The notes below the pieces were generated by a model. The model saw only the letters and a program-made list of their open reading frames with translations, searched no databases and was not told the DNA's origin. A stretch of DNA of 64,000 nt from Treponema sp. (GTDB lineage Bacteria > Spirochaetota > Spirochaetia > Treponematales > Treponemataceae): the NCBI GenBank assembly GCA_016294035.1, contig JAEDCT010000012.1, positions 1 through 64,000 on the forward strand, written 5' to 3'. Positions 16,387 through 25,427 of this stretch are shown piece after piece. The position numbers were made by a program, and so were the translations under genes. Every line of letters begins with the position of its first letter. The stretch's first letter is position 1.

Positions 16387-17652
16387 ATGAAAGTATTGAT
16401 TTTAAATTACACAGATGCCGGTGGTGGGGCAGCCATTGCGGCTTACAGACTGACAAAAGCTCTTGTTGAACATGGTGTTGATGCCGTTCTTGGTGTTGTT
16501 GAAAAAAAATCAACCGATGCTTTTGTTGTTCAGATTCCCTGGAAGAAAAGTGCTTTGCCTGTGAGGCTGTTTTCAAGAATATTGAATTTGTTCTTAAGAA
16601 TTCTCGGGAAGTTTGGAATCAGATTTGATGATTTTAAAACTACCAATAAAATTTTTCATTCAACAAATTTTAAATCAAAAATCGATGTGAACTGGATTAA
16701 TGATTCAGATTTTGATGTTGTAAATCTGCATTGGATAAACGCTGACATGATTTCAATAAGGGATATGGGAAAAATCAATAAGCCCATTGTCTGGACAATG
16801 CATGACAGCTGGCCTTGTTGTGGAGCGGAGCATCATCCCAATTTCCTTGAAAATGACACAAGGTGGAAAGATGGATATTCCAGATCAAATAAGCCTGAAT
16901 CAACAAAGGGAAAAGATATCTGCCGGATTGTCTACAATCAGAAAAAGAAGTACCTGTCAGAAAAAAATATTACTTTCACTGCACCAAGCAACTGGGAGCA
17001 TGATGTCCTGAAATCAAGTGATTTGTTCAGGAACAACAGGTGTTATGTCGTGCCGAATATTCTTCCGGAAAATGAATTCTATAAAAAAGATAAAACTGCA
17101 ATAAGGGAATTGCTTAATATTCCAAAGGATAAGATTGTCATTGGTTTTGGAGCTGCCGGTCAGCTGGATGATCCAAAGAGCATGAAGGGAACTTATTACA
17201 TAATTGAGTCCATGAAAAAAATCAAAAATCCTGAGAAATATTTTCTGCTGATAATCGGGCCTGCTGATTCCAATTTTACAAAGTATCTGGACCTGCCGTT
17301 TTTTGTGAGCGGATTTGTTTCAAACACTAGCATTTTGAGCTGTCTGTACAATGCCTGTGACATGACTGTTAATCCTTCTCTTATTGAAAATCTTCCAAAC
17401 ATGTGTCTTGAATCCGTGTTCTGCACTGTTCCTGTTGTTGCATTTGATGTTGGTGGAACAAGTGACATCGTTAAGCACAAAATCAATGGATACCTTGCAA
17501 AGCCTTTCGAAGTTGATGATATGGTTTGCGGCATTGAGTTTTGTTCGGAAAATCAAATTGAACTTTCGAAGAATTGCCCGGACATCAGAAAAAAGTTTGA
17601 CAACGAAAAAGTCATGGAAGAATATCTGAAAGTTTATGAGTCGGTTGTATAA
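16387..17652 (+). CDS. Family 4 glycosyltransferase
   Basis: A 421-residue GT-B glycosyltransferase. The N-terminal acceptor domain starts MKVLILNYTDAGGGAAIAAY, and VWTMHDSWPCCGAEHH near residue 135 is the H-D-x-W element typical of colanic-acid-type GT4 enzymes. The C-terminal donor domain shows VIGFGAAGQLDDPKSMKG near 255 and the E-x7-E-like region PSLIENLPNMCLESVFC near 335. This is the first gene with noticeably higher GC than the genes to its left. A 113-bp gap with no recognisable gene separates it from the octopine dehydrogenase-like gene, suggesting a new unit. Donor unknown. Confidence 0.8.
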   Translation: MKVLILNYTDAGGGAAIAAYRLTKALVEHGVDAVLGVVEKKSTDAFVVQIPWKKSALPVRLFSRILNLFLRILGKFGIRFDDFKTTNKIFHSTNFKSKIDVNWINDSDFDVVNLHWINADMISIRDMGKINKPIVWTMHDSWPCCGAEHHPNFLENDTRWKDGYSRSNKPESTKGKDICRIVYNQKKKYLSEKNITFTAPSNWEHDVLKSSDLFRNNRCYVVPNILPENEFYKKDKTAIRELLNIPKDKIVIGFGAAGQLDDPKSMKGTYYIIESMKKIKNPEKYFLLIIGPADSNFTKYLDLPFFVSGFVSNTSILSCLYNACDMTVNPSLIENLPNMCLESVFCTVPVVAFDVGGTSDIVKHKINGYLAKPFEVDDMVCGIEFCSENQIELSKNCPDIRKKFDNEKVMEEYLKVYESVV

Positions 17653-17660
17653 TTTTTTTG

Positions 17661-17689
17661 TTTATTGATAATCAATATTCATGTATAAT
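17661..17689 (+). promoter_or_regulatory. Possible promoter for the GDP-fucose synthase gene
   Basis: TTTATT at 17661-17666 and TATAAT at 17684-17689 are 17 bases apart. An inverted repeat ATTGATAATCAAT (17664-17676) lies in the spacer. A Shine-Dalgarno-like CTGGAG (17701-17706) and the ATG at 17717 follow. The -35 is weak. Confidence 0.4.
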
Positions 17690-17716
17690 TAATCTGTTGT
17701 CTGGAGTTGTTGAATT

Positions 17717-18694
17717 ATGAATACATCATCTAAAATTTACGTTGCCGGCCACCGTGGTCTTGTTGGTTCTGCAATTGTCCGCGAACTTGAATCTCGTGGC
17801 TATACAAATATCATCACACGCACACATTCTGAACTTGATCTTTTGAATCAGGCTGCGGTAAATGATTTTTTTGCAGCAGAAAAACCAGAATATGTTTTTC
17901 TTGCGGCGGCTCATGTTGGGGGAATCGGTGCAAATTCAACCTATCCTGCAGATTTTATCTATCAGAACATGGTGATTGGATTCAATGTTGTTGAGGCTGC
18001 ACGTGTTCATGGTGTGAAAAAGCTCATGAATCTTGGTTCAACCTGCATTTATCCAAAGATGGCGGAACAGCCTATTAAGGAAGAATCACTTTTGACAGGA
18101 CCTCTTGAACCGACAAACGATGCCTACGCTCTTGCAAAGATTTCTGTAATCAAGCTTTGTACTGCATACAACAAGCAGCACGGAACAAATTTCCTTTCAG
18201 TAATGCCTACAAATCTTTATGGTCTTGGTGACAATTACGAGCTTAACGGAAGCCATGTTTTTCCGGCAATGATCCGCAAGTTCCACGAGGCAAAGGCAAG
18301 CGGTGAGGACGTTGTTCATCTTTGGGGCGACGGTTCTCCTTTGAGGGAATTTCTTTTTGCAGGAGATCTAGCTGCGGCTGTCGTTTACTTAATGGAAAAC
18401 AAAAATGCAGAGAATCTAAGGACTCCGACAGGTGACTTTGTAAATGTAGGAACCGGAAAGGAATGTACGATCAGGGAGCTTGCAGAAACTATTGAAGATG
18501 TTGTTTACGCAGATGTCAGAAAAGACGGACGCAAATGCAAAATGGAATGGGACACAACAAAACCAAATGGCACTCCAAGAAAACTCTGTGATGTAACAAG
18601 ATTGAATGCACTCGGATTCAAGGCAAAGGTTGACGTCAGGGAAGGAATTGAAATTTCATACAAGGATTTTCTTGAAGGAAATGTAAGGAAATAA
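17717..18694 (+). CDS. fcl: GDP-L-fucose synthase
   Basis: A 325-residue extended SDR that converts GDP-4-keto-6-deoxymannose to GDP-L-fucose by epimerisation at C3 and C5 and reduction at C4 with NADPH. The cofactor loop is AGHRGLVGSAIV (residues 9-20). The catalytic set is seen as LGSTCIYPKMAEQP (Ser near 110) and YALAK (Tyr and Lys near 139-143). SPLREFLFAGDLA is the fucose-synthase hallmark near 210. Length is normal. GDP-mannose 4,6-dehydratase (gmd), the preceding enzyme, is not in the window. The product is the donor for fucosyltransferases, possibly the protein at 7584. Confidence 0.93.
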   Translation: MNTSSKIYVAGHRGLVGSAIVRELESRGYTNIITRTHSELDLLNQAAVNDFFAAEKPEYVFLAAAHVGGIGANSTYPADFIYQNMVIGFNVVEAARVHGVKKLMNLGSTCIYPKMAEQPIKEESLLTGPLEPTNDAYALAKISVIKLCTAYNKQHGTNFLSVMPTNLYGLGDNYELNGSHVFPAMIRKFHEAKASGEDVVHLWGDGSPLREFLFAGDLAAAVVYLMENKNAENLRTPTGDFVNVGTGKECTIRELAETIEDVVYADVRKDGRKCKMEWDTTKPNGTPRKLCDVTRLNALGFKAKVDVREGIEISYKDFLEGNVRK

Positions 18695-18697
18695 GGA

Positions 18698-19483
18698 ATG
18701 CTTCTTTCAATCATAACCATTAATTACAACAATGCAGATGGTCTCAGAAAGACTCTCGAAAGTGTCCGTTCTCAGACTTCTAAAAATTATGAGCATATCA
18801 TTGTTGACGGCGGTTCTACAGATGGAAGTGTTGATGTCATCCATGAATTCCTGCAGGATGAAGAATATGCAAAACGTGTGACATTCTGGTGCAGTGAAAA
18901 GGATAAGGGTGTTTATGATGCCATGAACAAGGGAATCCCCCACTGTAATGGAGATTACTGCCTGTTTTTGAATAGTGGTGACTGGCTGGTTGAAAATGTT
19001 CTGGCAAGACTTGAAAAAGAAAAATTCAATGAAGATGTAATCTATTTTAATGCAAGGCTTGCTTACAAAAAAAAGATTGTAGAAAAAAAATTCCCGGATG
19101 AACTTTCAATGTTTTTCTTTTACACAAATAATTTGAATCATCAGAATCTTATTGTTAAGACAGAAGTTCAAAAAAGCAATCTGTTTGACTTGAACTATAA
19201 GATTGCAAGTGACAGAAATTTTTTGATGGACTTGTTTGTGAATCAGAATAAGTCATTCCGCCATTGCAATTACGCTCTCTCTTATTATGAGGCAGAGTCT
19301 GGTTTGAGCAGTGTTTCAAGTTTATGTGATGAAGAAACAAAACTGATTAATGACAGGTATATTCCAAAGGCTTTCTTGAAAGATTTGGAAGAGTTAAACT
19401 GGTATGTTAATGGTTACAGGAAAATTCTTTTCAGGTTGAGAAGGGTTCTTGAATTTGTTCGGGCTGTAGTGAAAGGAAAATAA
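18698..19483 (+). CDS. Family 2 glycosyltransferase, WcaE-like
   Basis: A 261-residue GT-A enzyme similar in length and layout to the short colanic-acid GT2 proteins. LLSIITINYNNADGLRKTLE opens the fold, YEHIIVDGGSTDGSVDVIHE follows near residue 31, and GVYDAMNKGIPHCNGDYCLF with LNSGD near 72-95 is the nucleotide and metal site typical of this subgroup. It starts three bases after fcl, with ATAAGGA at the junction, so the two are co-translated. The pairing with fcl suggests a place in fucose-containing glycan assembly, but the donor is not proven. Confidence 0.8.
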   Translation: MLLSIITINYNNADGLRKTLESVRSQTSKNYEHIIVDGGSTDGSVDVIHEFLQDEEYAKRVTFWCSEKDKGVYDAMNKGIPHCNGDYCLFLNSGDWLVENVLARLEKEKFNEDVIYFNARLAYKKKIVEKKFPDELSMFFFYTNNLNHQNLIVKTEVQKSNLFDLNYKIASDRNFLMDLFVNQNKSFRHCNYALSYYEAESGLSSVSSLCDEETKLINDRYIPKAFLKDLEELNWYVNGYRKILFRLRRVLEFVRAVVKGK

Positions 19484-19504
19484 ACTTTAGGTTTTGGTCT
19501 TGGT

Positions 19505-20455
19505 ATGTCACCACAAATATCAATAATTGTACCTGTCTATAAAGCTGAAAAATATCTCAACCGCTGTGTGGACTCCATTCTCGCACAAACTTTCACTGAT
19601 TTTGAATGTATTCTGGTTGATGATGGCTCTCCAGATAATTGTCCTGCAATTTGTGATGAGTATGCAGAAAAAGATCCTCGTGTAAAGGTAATTCATCAAA
19701 AGAATGCTGGAGTAAGTGCCGCCAGAAATGCTGGTCTTGATGCCGCTGAAGGGGATTGGATTGGATTCGTTGATAGTGATGATTGGATTGAAGAGGAAAC
19801 TTATGAAGTTGCATTGAATGCAGCTGTTGAACAGAATGCTGATATTGTGCAATGGAAGATGAGACTGGTAAATCCCACAAAGGATCTTGAATATAATTTT
19901 CAAAGTGACTGTGAATTAAAAATAGACAAGAAAAACCTTCTTACCTGGTTGCAGAACAGCTGTTGTACGCAGTTATTTAAGAGAAAACTTGTTGATGATA
20001 ACAGCATCAGATTTCCATTGAATGTTAAGATGGGAGAAGACCGTCATTTTTCATTTTGCTGCATGGCATCGGCAAAGAAAATATGGCAGTTGAATCGTGT
20101 CTTTTATTTTTATAATCGAAATGAAGATGGAGCCTGCCTGTCAAATTATGGGAAGGAAAAAATTCTCCAGGATGAATTTTCGCTCAGGCAGACTGAAAAA
20201 TTCCTTAAGCAAAAAGGATGTGGTGTTTTTAAAAGATTTGAGAAATCACTGTTTTCGGTTAAGTTTGATGTGAAGAATCATTGTTATCTTAAGTTGAACG
20301 AAATTGATCTTAAATTATGGCGAACTGTCTTTCCGGAGACAAATTTTTACCTGTTGTTCATGAAAAGAAAGATTGTGATTCTCAACTGGCTCATAGTTTT
20401 CAGGTTTGATAATCTGGCAAAAATAATTATAATGAGATTAAGAAATAAATCGTAG
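19505..20455 (+). CDS. Family 2 glycosyltransferase
   Basis: A 316-residue GT-A glycosyltransferase. The standard N-terminal block is present: ISIIVPVYKAEKYLNRCVDS, then ILVDDGSPDNCPAICDEYA near 37, SAARNAGLDAAEGDWIGFVD near 70 and the metal-binding DSDD near 89-92. The C-terminal half is variable and rich in aromatic and basic residues, ending in a hydrophobic and basic tail. It is the second of three consecutive GT2 genes. Sugar specificity is not predictable. Confidence 0.8.
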   Translation: MSPQISIIVPVYKAEKYLNRCVDSILAQTFTDFECILVDDGSPDNCPAICDEYAEKDPRVKVIHQKNAGVSAARNAGLDAAEGDWIGFVDSDDWIEEETYEVALNAAVEQNADIVQWKMRLVNPTKDLEYNFQSDCELKIDKKNLLTWLQNSCCTQLFKRKLVDDNSIRFPLNVKMGEDRHFSFCCMASAKKIWQLNRVFYFYNRNEDGACLSNYGKEKILQDEFSLRQTEKFLKQKGCGVFKRFEKSLFSVKFDVKNHCYLKLNEIDLKLWRTVFPETNFYLLFMKRKIVILNWLIVFRFDNLAKIIIMRLRNKS

Positions 20456-20485
20456 TTTATTTTATAATTGATCTAATCCCTGGAA

Positions 20486-21445
20486 ATGGTTGTTGTAATG
20501 TCATCAGTATCAGTTGTTATTCCTGTATATAATGTTGAAGAGTATTTAATAGAATGTCTTGAGTCAGTTGTAAATCAGACATACAGAGATCTGGAAATTA
20601 TACTGATTGATGACGGGTCAACTGATGGCTCATCAAAAATATGTGACTCTTATGCTCTTAAAGATTCCAGGGTTTCTGTCATTCACCAGGTAAATTCAGG
20701 TTTGTCAGCTGCTAGAAACAGGGGAATTGATCAGGCATCTTCAGAATACATTACGTTTATAGATAGCGATGATGTGATTGCATTGAATTTTGTTGAGACT
20801 CTCATGAATCAGATTAAGTCAGAAAATGCAGATATTGCTGAGTGTGATTTTTCCGATTTTTTCAGTGAGCTTCCTTCAGTTGATTCAGATGAAGTTTTTT
20901 CTGTAAAAACAGGAATGCAGGCGCTGCATGATTTGTATGATGTCTCTGCAAGAAATGTGACGGCATGGGGTAAAATCTATAAAACTGATTTGTTTTCAAA
21001 TGTAAGATATCCGGTTGGAAAAATTCATGAAGATGTCTTTACAACCTATAAATTATTTTATTTTGCAAAAAAAATCGTGCAGCTTAAATCCAGATTATAT
21101 TTTTATCGAAAAAGATCCGGCAGCATTACTGCTTCTTTCAATAAAAACCGTCTTGATATTCTGGATGCGTATTGTGAAATAAATGATTTTTTTGTAGAGC
21201 ATGGAGTGAATGATTTAATCAGCAAAAACTGGAAGGCTGGAATTTATAATTGTTTTTCATTGAATTTAATTAAATCAGAATTCAAAAAGGAAATATATGA
21301 TAAGTTCAGATATTTCTATGAAAGGTATAAAAAATCTGCTGGTTTACACAATGGCTTGATGTTTAATATTCGCTCTTTTTTGTTCAATGTTAGTCCGTCA
21401 TTTGATTGTTTTTTGGTAAAGACAAAAATTAGATTATTTGGTTAG
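20486..21445 (+). CDS. Family 2 glycosyltransferase
   Basis: A GT-A glycosyltransferase of 319 residues. It shows SVSVVIPVYNVEEYLIECLE, IILIDDGSTDGSSKICDSYA near 36, SAARNRGIDQASSEYITFID near 72 and the DSDD metal motif near 92. The ATG at 20498 (MSSVSVVIP) would place the domain at the usual distance from the N-terminus and may be the true start; neither has a strong ribosome-binding site. The N-terminal half resembles the preceding GT2, consistent with two members of the same subfamily acting in sequence. Confidence 0.78.
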   Translation: MVVVMSSVSVVIPVYNVEEYLIECLESVVNQTYRDLEIILIDDGSTDGSSKICDSYALKDSRVSVIHQVNSGLSAARNRGIDQASSEYITFIDSDDVIALNFVETLMNQIKSENADIAECDFSDFFSELPSVDSDEVFSVKTGMQALHDLYDVSARNVTAWGKIYKTDLFSNVRYPVGKIHEDVFTTYKLFYFAKKIVQLKSRLYFYRKRSGSITASFNKNRLDILDAYCEINDFFVEHGVNDLISKNWKAGIYNCFSLNLIKSEFKKEIYDKFRYFYERYKKSAGLHNGLMFNIRSFLFNVSPSFDCFLVKTKIRLFG

Positions 21446-21469
21446 CATATATTTTTTTGGAAAACTTTT

Positions 21470-22426
21470 ATGAGAATTTTATTTGTTGGTTATAGAGATG
21501 AACGTCATTCAAAATTTGGTGGATATGACTATATTGCCGGTTATCCTAATTCAACCTATTTGAATGCATGTGATGTTCCGTTTGGTTTTATTCCTGTCGG
21601 CAAGAAGGGCAAGGGAATAAACTTGAGATTCCTGTATCTGAAATCCATGCTAATGAAATCCAAGTTTGATGTCGTTCATTATTTTTATGGTGATTTCATG
21701 CTCTTCGGAAAACTTCCTGAAAAGAAAAATACAAAGTTTTTCACGACAATTCACATGAGGTCGAAGGATCTTTCTGAAAAAAAACTTGAAATACTGCGCC
21801 AGTTTGATGGAGTAATTTCATTGAGTTCTGCTGAAAAAAATAATCTTGAATTGCTCGGCGTAAAGGCACATTTCATTCCACATGGTTTCAATAAGCCGTC
21901 GTATAAAAAAGTTGAGTATGCTGGTTTTGACGATTCCAGAATCAATATTTTCTATTCAGGAATGAATTACCGTGACTTTGATATGTTTTTGAAAACTGTT
22001 GAATATTGCAAGTCTTGCAAAAAAAACATTCATTTCTATGCCGTAGGACAATCTGCAGAAAATAAGTTGAAACTGGCAGGTTATGAAAATGTTACCGTTT
22101 GCAAAAGGCTTGATGATGATGAATACTACTCGCTGCTCAATTCCTGTGACTATAATTTTCTGCCACTGACATTTGCAACTGCTAACAATGTTTTGCTTGA
22201 ATCCCAGGCATTTGGCAAGATTTCCATTTTGCCTGATATTGACGGCATTCAGGATTATGCTGATCACAACAATAACTTACTGTATAAAAATTTTGAATCT
22301 CTTGCTAAAATACTTGATGGCGTCAAGAAAGAAAGTACATGTTCAGATTTGATGCTGTTTGCACAAAAATTTTCCTGGAATGAAATATATAAGAGATTGG
22401 AAGATGTCTATAGTTGTGGGGTATGA
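21470..22426 (+). CDS. GT-B (GT1/GT4-like) glycosyltransferase
   Basis: A 318-residue protein with a GT-B layout. The N-terminus MRILFVGYRDERHSKFGGYD is an acceptor-side start. FDVVHYFYGDF near 65 resembles the FDVVHVH strand, and GVKAHFIPHGFNKP near 125 is the usual linker before the donor domain. The donor half includes INIFYSGMNYRD near 153 and DYNFLPLTFATANNVLLESQA near 230, where the E of LLES corresponds to the conserved donor-binding glutamate. It is shorter than average GT4 proteins. The 3' end overlaps a GT2 remnant by 23 bp. Confidence 0.65.
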   Translation: MRILFVGYRDERHSKFGGYDYIAGYPNSTYLNACDVPFGFIPVGKKGKGINLRFLYLKSMLMKSKFDVVHYFYGDFMLFGKLPEKKNTKFFTTIHMRSKDLSEKKLEILRQFDGVISLSSAEKNNLELLGVKAHFIPHGFNKPSYKKVEYAGFDDSRINIFYSGMNYRDFDMFLKTVEYCKSCKKNIHFYAVGQSAENKLKLAGYENVTVCKRLDDDEYYSLLNSCDYNFLPLTFATANNVLLESQAFGKISILPDIDGIQDYADHNNNLLYKNFESLAKILDGVKKESTCSDLMLFAQKFSWNEIYKRLEDVYSCGV

Positions 22427-22589
22427 GATAAATCAGGGATTGGCTCATGCATTGAATTTTAAGGGAACTCCATTAGAACATCCAGCCGTAATGATGAAGA
22501 CAGAAATCCTAAGGTCATTCAAATACAGTGAAGATACATCAATGAATGAAGATATAGATCTAAAGAAACCGTTTAGCAAATATTCATGA
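22404..22589 (+). pseudogene. Collapsed GT2 remnant
   Basis: A 61-codon frame starting at ATG 22404 reads INQGLAHALNFKGTPLEHPAVM and later SEDTSMNEDIDL. In intact GT2 proteins a similar N-x-GL-x-x-AL helix lies near residue 75, and the HP-x-VMM...EDIDL block about 70 residues later. Here the two are directly joined, so the DXD region and most of the enzyme have been deleted. It overlaps the end of the preceding GT and the start region of the next gene. It could be expressed as a short peptide but cannot be a transferase. Confidence 0.6.
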
Positions 22590-22600
22590 GGTTTTTTAGA

Positions 22601-23608
22601 ATGCAAAAAACATACACATCTGCAATTATTGGCTTGGGAAGAATTGCTTTTACCCTTGGTTATGACAAAAAAAGAGAGCAGCCTGCAAGTCACACAATGG
22701 CTCTAAAGGCAAACAGGCGGATAAAAATTATTGCCGGCTGTGACATTGATGAAGACCGCCTGGAAAAATGGCAGAATGCTAATCCCGGAGCAAAAACTTA
22801 TTCTTCTTCTCATCAATTGTACGAGGAAAATAATCCGGATATTGTTACTGTTGCGGTTAATGAAAATGCTCACATGGAAAAGGCTCTTGAGGCAATCAGG
22901 GCAAAACCAAAACTGGTAATTCTTGAAAAGCCTGTTGCATTGAATACTCAGGAAGCAGAAAAAATCCGTGTTGAATCAGAAAAGCATGGCGTTCCCGTCC
23001 TGGTGAATCATGAAAGGCGATTTGCTGTTGATTACAATCTTGCAAAAAGTCTTATGAGTGAAATTGGTGACATTCAGACTGTCCGTGCAGAGTTGACTTC
23101 GGGACTCTGTGTTTATAATCCTGAAGCAGAAAGCACTGGTGCCTACAGCCTGATTCATGATGGAACTCATCTTGTTGATGTTGTCATGTTCCTCCTTGGT
23201 GAAAAGATTTCCAATCCTGTTGTGACAGGAATTTTCAGGGATGAAAAAAATTGTGTCAGACAGCTGAGTGCTCATTACAAAACTCAGAAATGCCCGGATG
23301 TGACTGTATCAATCAGCGGCAGGTCAAGATTCTTTGGCTTTGAAGTTGTTATTACTGGAACTGAGGGAAGAATTTGCGTTGGCAACGGAATATTCAAATT
23401 TTATAGAAGAAAGGAATCCAGGTTGTATTCCAGATTCTATTCACTTACATCAGACAAAAAAATCAGGAAGCCGAAAAAAACTCTCTATTTTGCAAATATG
23501 GTTCAGAATGCAGTTGATTATCTTGATGGAATTTGTGACTTGAAGTCCACATTGCAGACAGGAACGGATGCACTTGTAGTTCTTGAAGAAATCAAGTCAA
23601 AATTGTAA
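22601..23608 (+). CDS. Gfo/Idh/MocA-family oxidoreductase
   Basis: An NAD(P)-dependent sugar dehydrogenase-like protein of about 335 residues. The Rossmann start SAIIGLGRIAFTLGYDKKRE, CDIDEDRLEKW near 47, DIVTVAVNENAHMEKALEA near 80, and LVILEKPVALNTQEA near 107 with the catalytic EKP lysine are clear. HDGTHLVDVVMFLLGE near 190 holds the conserved second-domain histidine. The ATG at 22601 was chosen since GAGG lies upstream; an ATG five codons earlier overlaps the GT2 remnant. In this setting it probably oxidises a sugar nucleotide or reduces a keto sugar. It is the last gene of the glycan region. Confidence 0.78.
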   Translation: MQKTYTSAIIGLGRIAFTLGYDKKREQPASHTMALKANRRIKIIAGCDIDEDRLEKWQNANPGAKTYSSSHQLYEENNPDIVTVAVNENAHMEKALEAIRAKPKLVILEKPVALNTQEAEKIRVESEKHGVPVLVNHERRFAVDYNLAKSLMSEIGDIQTVRAELTSGLCVYNPEAESTGAYSLIHDGTHLVDVVMFLLGEKISNPVVTGIFRDEKNCVRQLSAHYKTQKCPDVTVSISGRSRFFGFEVVITGTEGRICVGNGIFKFYRRKESRLYSRFYSLTSDKKIRKPKKTLYFANMVQNAVDYLDGICDLKSTLQTGTDALVVLEEIKSKL

Positions 23609-23648
23609 AATCGAAAGGATTATTATAATAAGTACGGAGTTTAACCCG

Positions 23649-24308
23649 ATGAAAAAATTTATTTGTGCACTGGCAATGGGATTTGTTTTTACATTGACTT
23701 CTTTTGCTCAGATTACTACAGCCAGTTCTTTCTTCAAGTCTATAAGTGATTATTATGCAACACTCCAGGATTACGAGTGCATGGCAGATATCAAGATAAA
23801 TAAAAATGAAATGCGTGGAAAGGTCAGCTTTATGCGTCCAGAAATGATGCGCATTGATTTCATTCAGCCGGCAAACCAGTGCGTTTGTTTTGATGGAAGT
23901 CGTCTTGTGATTTATCTTCCTGGACAGTCAGCAATTCTTGAACAGAATATTACACCTTCATCAGCAAAAATTGCTGCTTCTCCTGGACTTTCTCTTCTTC
24001 GCCGCTATTACACAGTTGCCTATGAATCAGGTCAGGCTGCAGTTCCTCTTGATGAATACAGCGATGAAAAGGTTGTAAATCTTGTTTTATACAGACGCTC
24101 TTCAAATGAGGCCTTCCGTGTGATCAAGCTTTCAATCAATCCGACTACAAAGCTTATCAGGCGCGTTGTTGCAACAACTCCTCGTGGTGATGTTTATACA
24201 TTTAATTTCACAGATTATAAGCTTAACACTAAGATGAGCGAGCAGCGTTTTGTATACGATCCTCCTTCATCAGCAAACAATTACAGCAATTTCCTTCTCT
24301 CGGAGTAA
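23649..24308 (+). CDS. LolA-like outer-membrane lipoprotein carrier protein
   Basis: A 219-residue secreted protein with a clear signal peptide (MKKFICALAMGFVFTLTSFA, then cleavage before Q). The body has the LolA layout: FFKSISDYYATLQDYECMA, VSFMRPEMMRIDFIQP near 60, LVIYLPGQSAILEQ near 85 and a late basic strand. LolA-type proteins carry lipoproteins across the periplasm or, in related families, bind other lipids. The ATG at 23649 was chosen for the signal peptide and the upstream CGGAG; a TATAAT at 23622-23627 could be its -10. It is followed three bases later by a RodZ-like gene. Confidence 0.75.
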   Translation: MKKFICALAMGFVFTLTSFAQITTASSFFKSISDYYATLQDYECMADIKINKNEMRGKVSFMRPEMMRIDFIQPANQCVCFDGSRLVIYLPGQSAILEQNITPSSAKIAASPGLSLLRRYYTVAYESGQAAVPLDEYSDEKVVNLVLYRRSSNEAFRVIKLSINPTTKLIRRVVATTPRGDVYTFNFTDYKLNTKMSEQRFVYDPPSSANNYSNFLLSE

Positions 24309-24311
24309 TAT

Positions 24312-25427
24312 ATGGAAAGCTACGGCGAAATTCTCCGAAATGCACGTGAAGAAAAAAATGTTACTGTAAGTGATGTTAGCAGGATCACGCAGATTTCAAA
24401 TGCCTACATTGAAGCTCTTGAAGAAGAACGGGTAGAGGTGTTTCCTGGTGAGCCTTATTTCATTGGATTCCTCACAAATTACTGTGAGTATCTTGAACTT
24501 AACAGGGATGAGATTCTTGATCTTTACAGGGCCAAGAAAATCCAGGAAACTCCAACACCAATTGAACTTCTCCAGAAAAAAAAGCCTAAGTATCTCATAC
24601 CTCTTATTGTGTCTTTGCTTGTGGCAGTTCTTGTTGGAATTGGAATTTATCTTTATGTAGGTGTTTTCCAGATTCCACAGAAAAGGGAACTTGAAAAACT
24701 GGAAAGCCAGAAAAATCAGAAAATCCATCAGTATAAATTTACAGGAAAACCTGAGACAAAAAGATTCTATAAGGGTGATCAGATTTTATTCCCTCAGCTT
24801 GATGGAAATGGAAACATAACCCTTACGATTGGAAACACTTTAGGCAGCCTGACAATTTTAACTCCATCCGGAAATCAGATTGTTGAGTTGAGCGAGGAAC
24901 GTGCCCTTGATCTTGATGGAAACGGTTCACCTGATCTCATTGTTTATTTAAGTGATGTAAGTACAGATGATGAACAGTATGGTGCAGAGATTCGTCTTCT
25001 AGGAACTGCTTCTGATTCTTCTGCAGTTGAACTTTCTTCTGCAGAACCAGCTGCGTCAGGTCAGGATATTGTAAAGAATGCAACAGTAAAGAATTCTGGA
25101 AACAGAACTGTAGTGCATGAGGATAATCGTGCATATCCGTTTACGGTTATTCTTACATTCCGTGGTCCTTGTCTGTGCCGATATAAGATTGACCGTCAGC
25201 CAAATGTTGAAAGCTATTATCGCAACGGAGACGTGATTACTCTTTCTGCAAACAACGGAACCCGTTTATGGATGAGCAATATTAATACCGTAAAGATTCA
25301 GGTTGTTGCAGGACTTTCATCTTATGATCTTGAAGTTGGACGTGCAGGTGAAGTTCAGGTTGAGGATATTAAGTGGGTTCGTGACAACGACGGACGATAC
25401 AGACTGGTGGTTCTTGAAGTTGACTAA
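24312..25427 (+). CDS. RodZ-like helix-turn-helix membrane protein
   Basis: A 371-residue bitopic membrane protein. An N-terminal HTH_25 domain (GEILRNAREEKNVTVSDVSR, then ISNAYIEALEEE) covers residues 5-70. One transmembrane helix lies near 95-118 (LIPLIVSLLVAVLVGIGIYL), followed by a long extracytoplasmic part ending in a DUF4115-type beta domain (FRGPCLCRYKIDRQ onward). RodZ links MreB filaments to the wall-elongation machinery. The acidic middle part with FYKGDQILFP and FTVILTFRGP is usual for treponeme versions. The gene overlaps rimO by 8 bp. Confidence 0.75.
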   Translation: MESYGEILRNAREEKNVTVSDVSRITQISNAYIEALEEERVEVFPGEPYFIGFLTNYCEYLELNRDEILDLYRAKKIQETPTPIELLQKKKPKYLIPLIVSLLVAVLVGIGIYLYVGVFQIPQKRELEKLESQKNQKIHQYKFTGKPETKRFYKGDQILFPQLDGNGNITLTIGNTLGSLTILTPSGNQIVELSEERALDLDGNGSPDLIVYLSDVSTDDEQYGAEIRLLGTASDSSAVELSSAEPAASGQDIVKNATVKNSGNRTVVHEDNRAYPFTVILTFRGPCLCRYKIDRQPNVESYYRNGDVITLSANNGTRLWMSNINTVKIQVVAGLSSYDLEVGRAGEVQVEDIKWVRDNDGRYRLVVLEVD

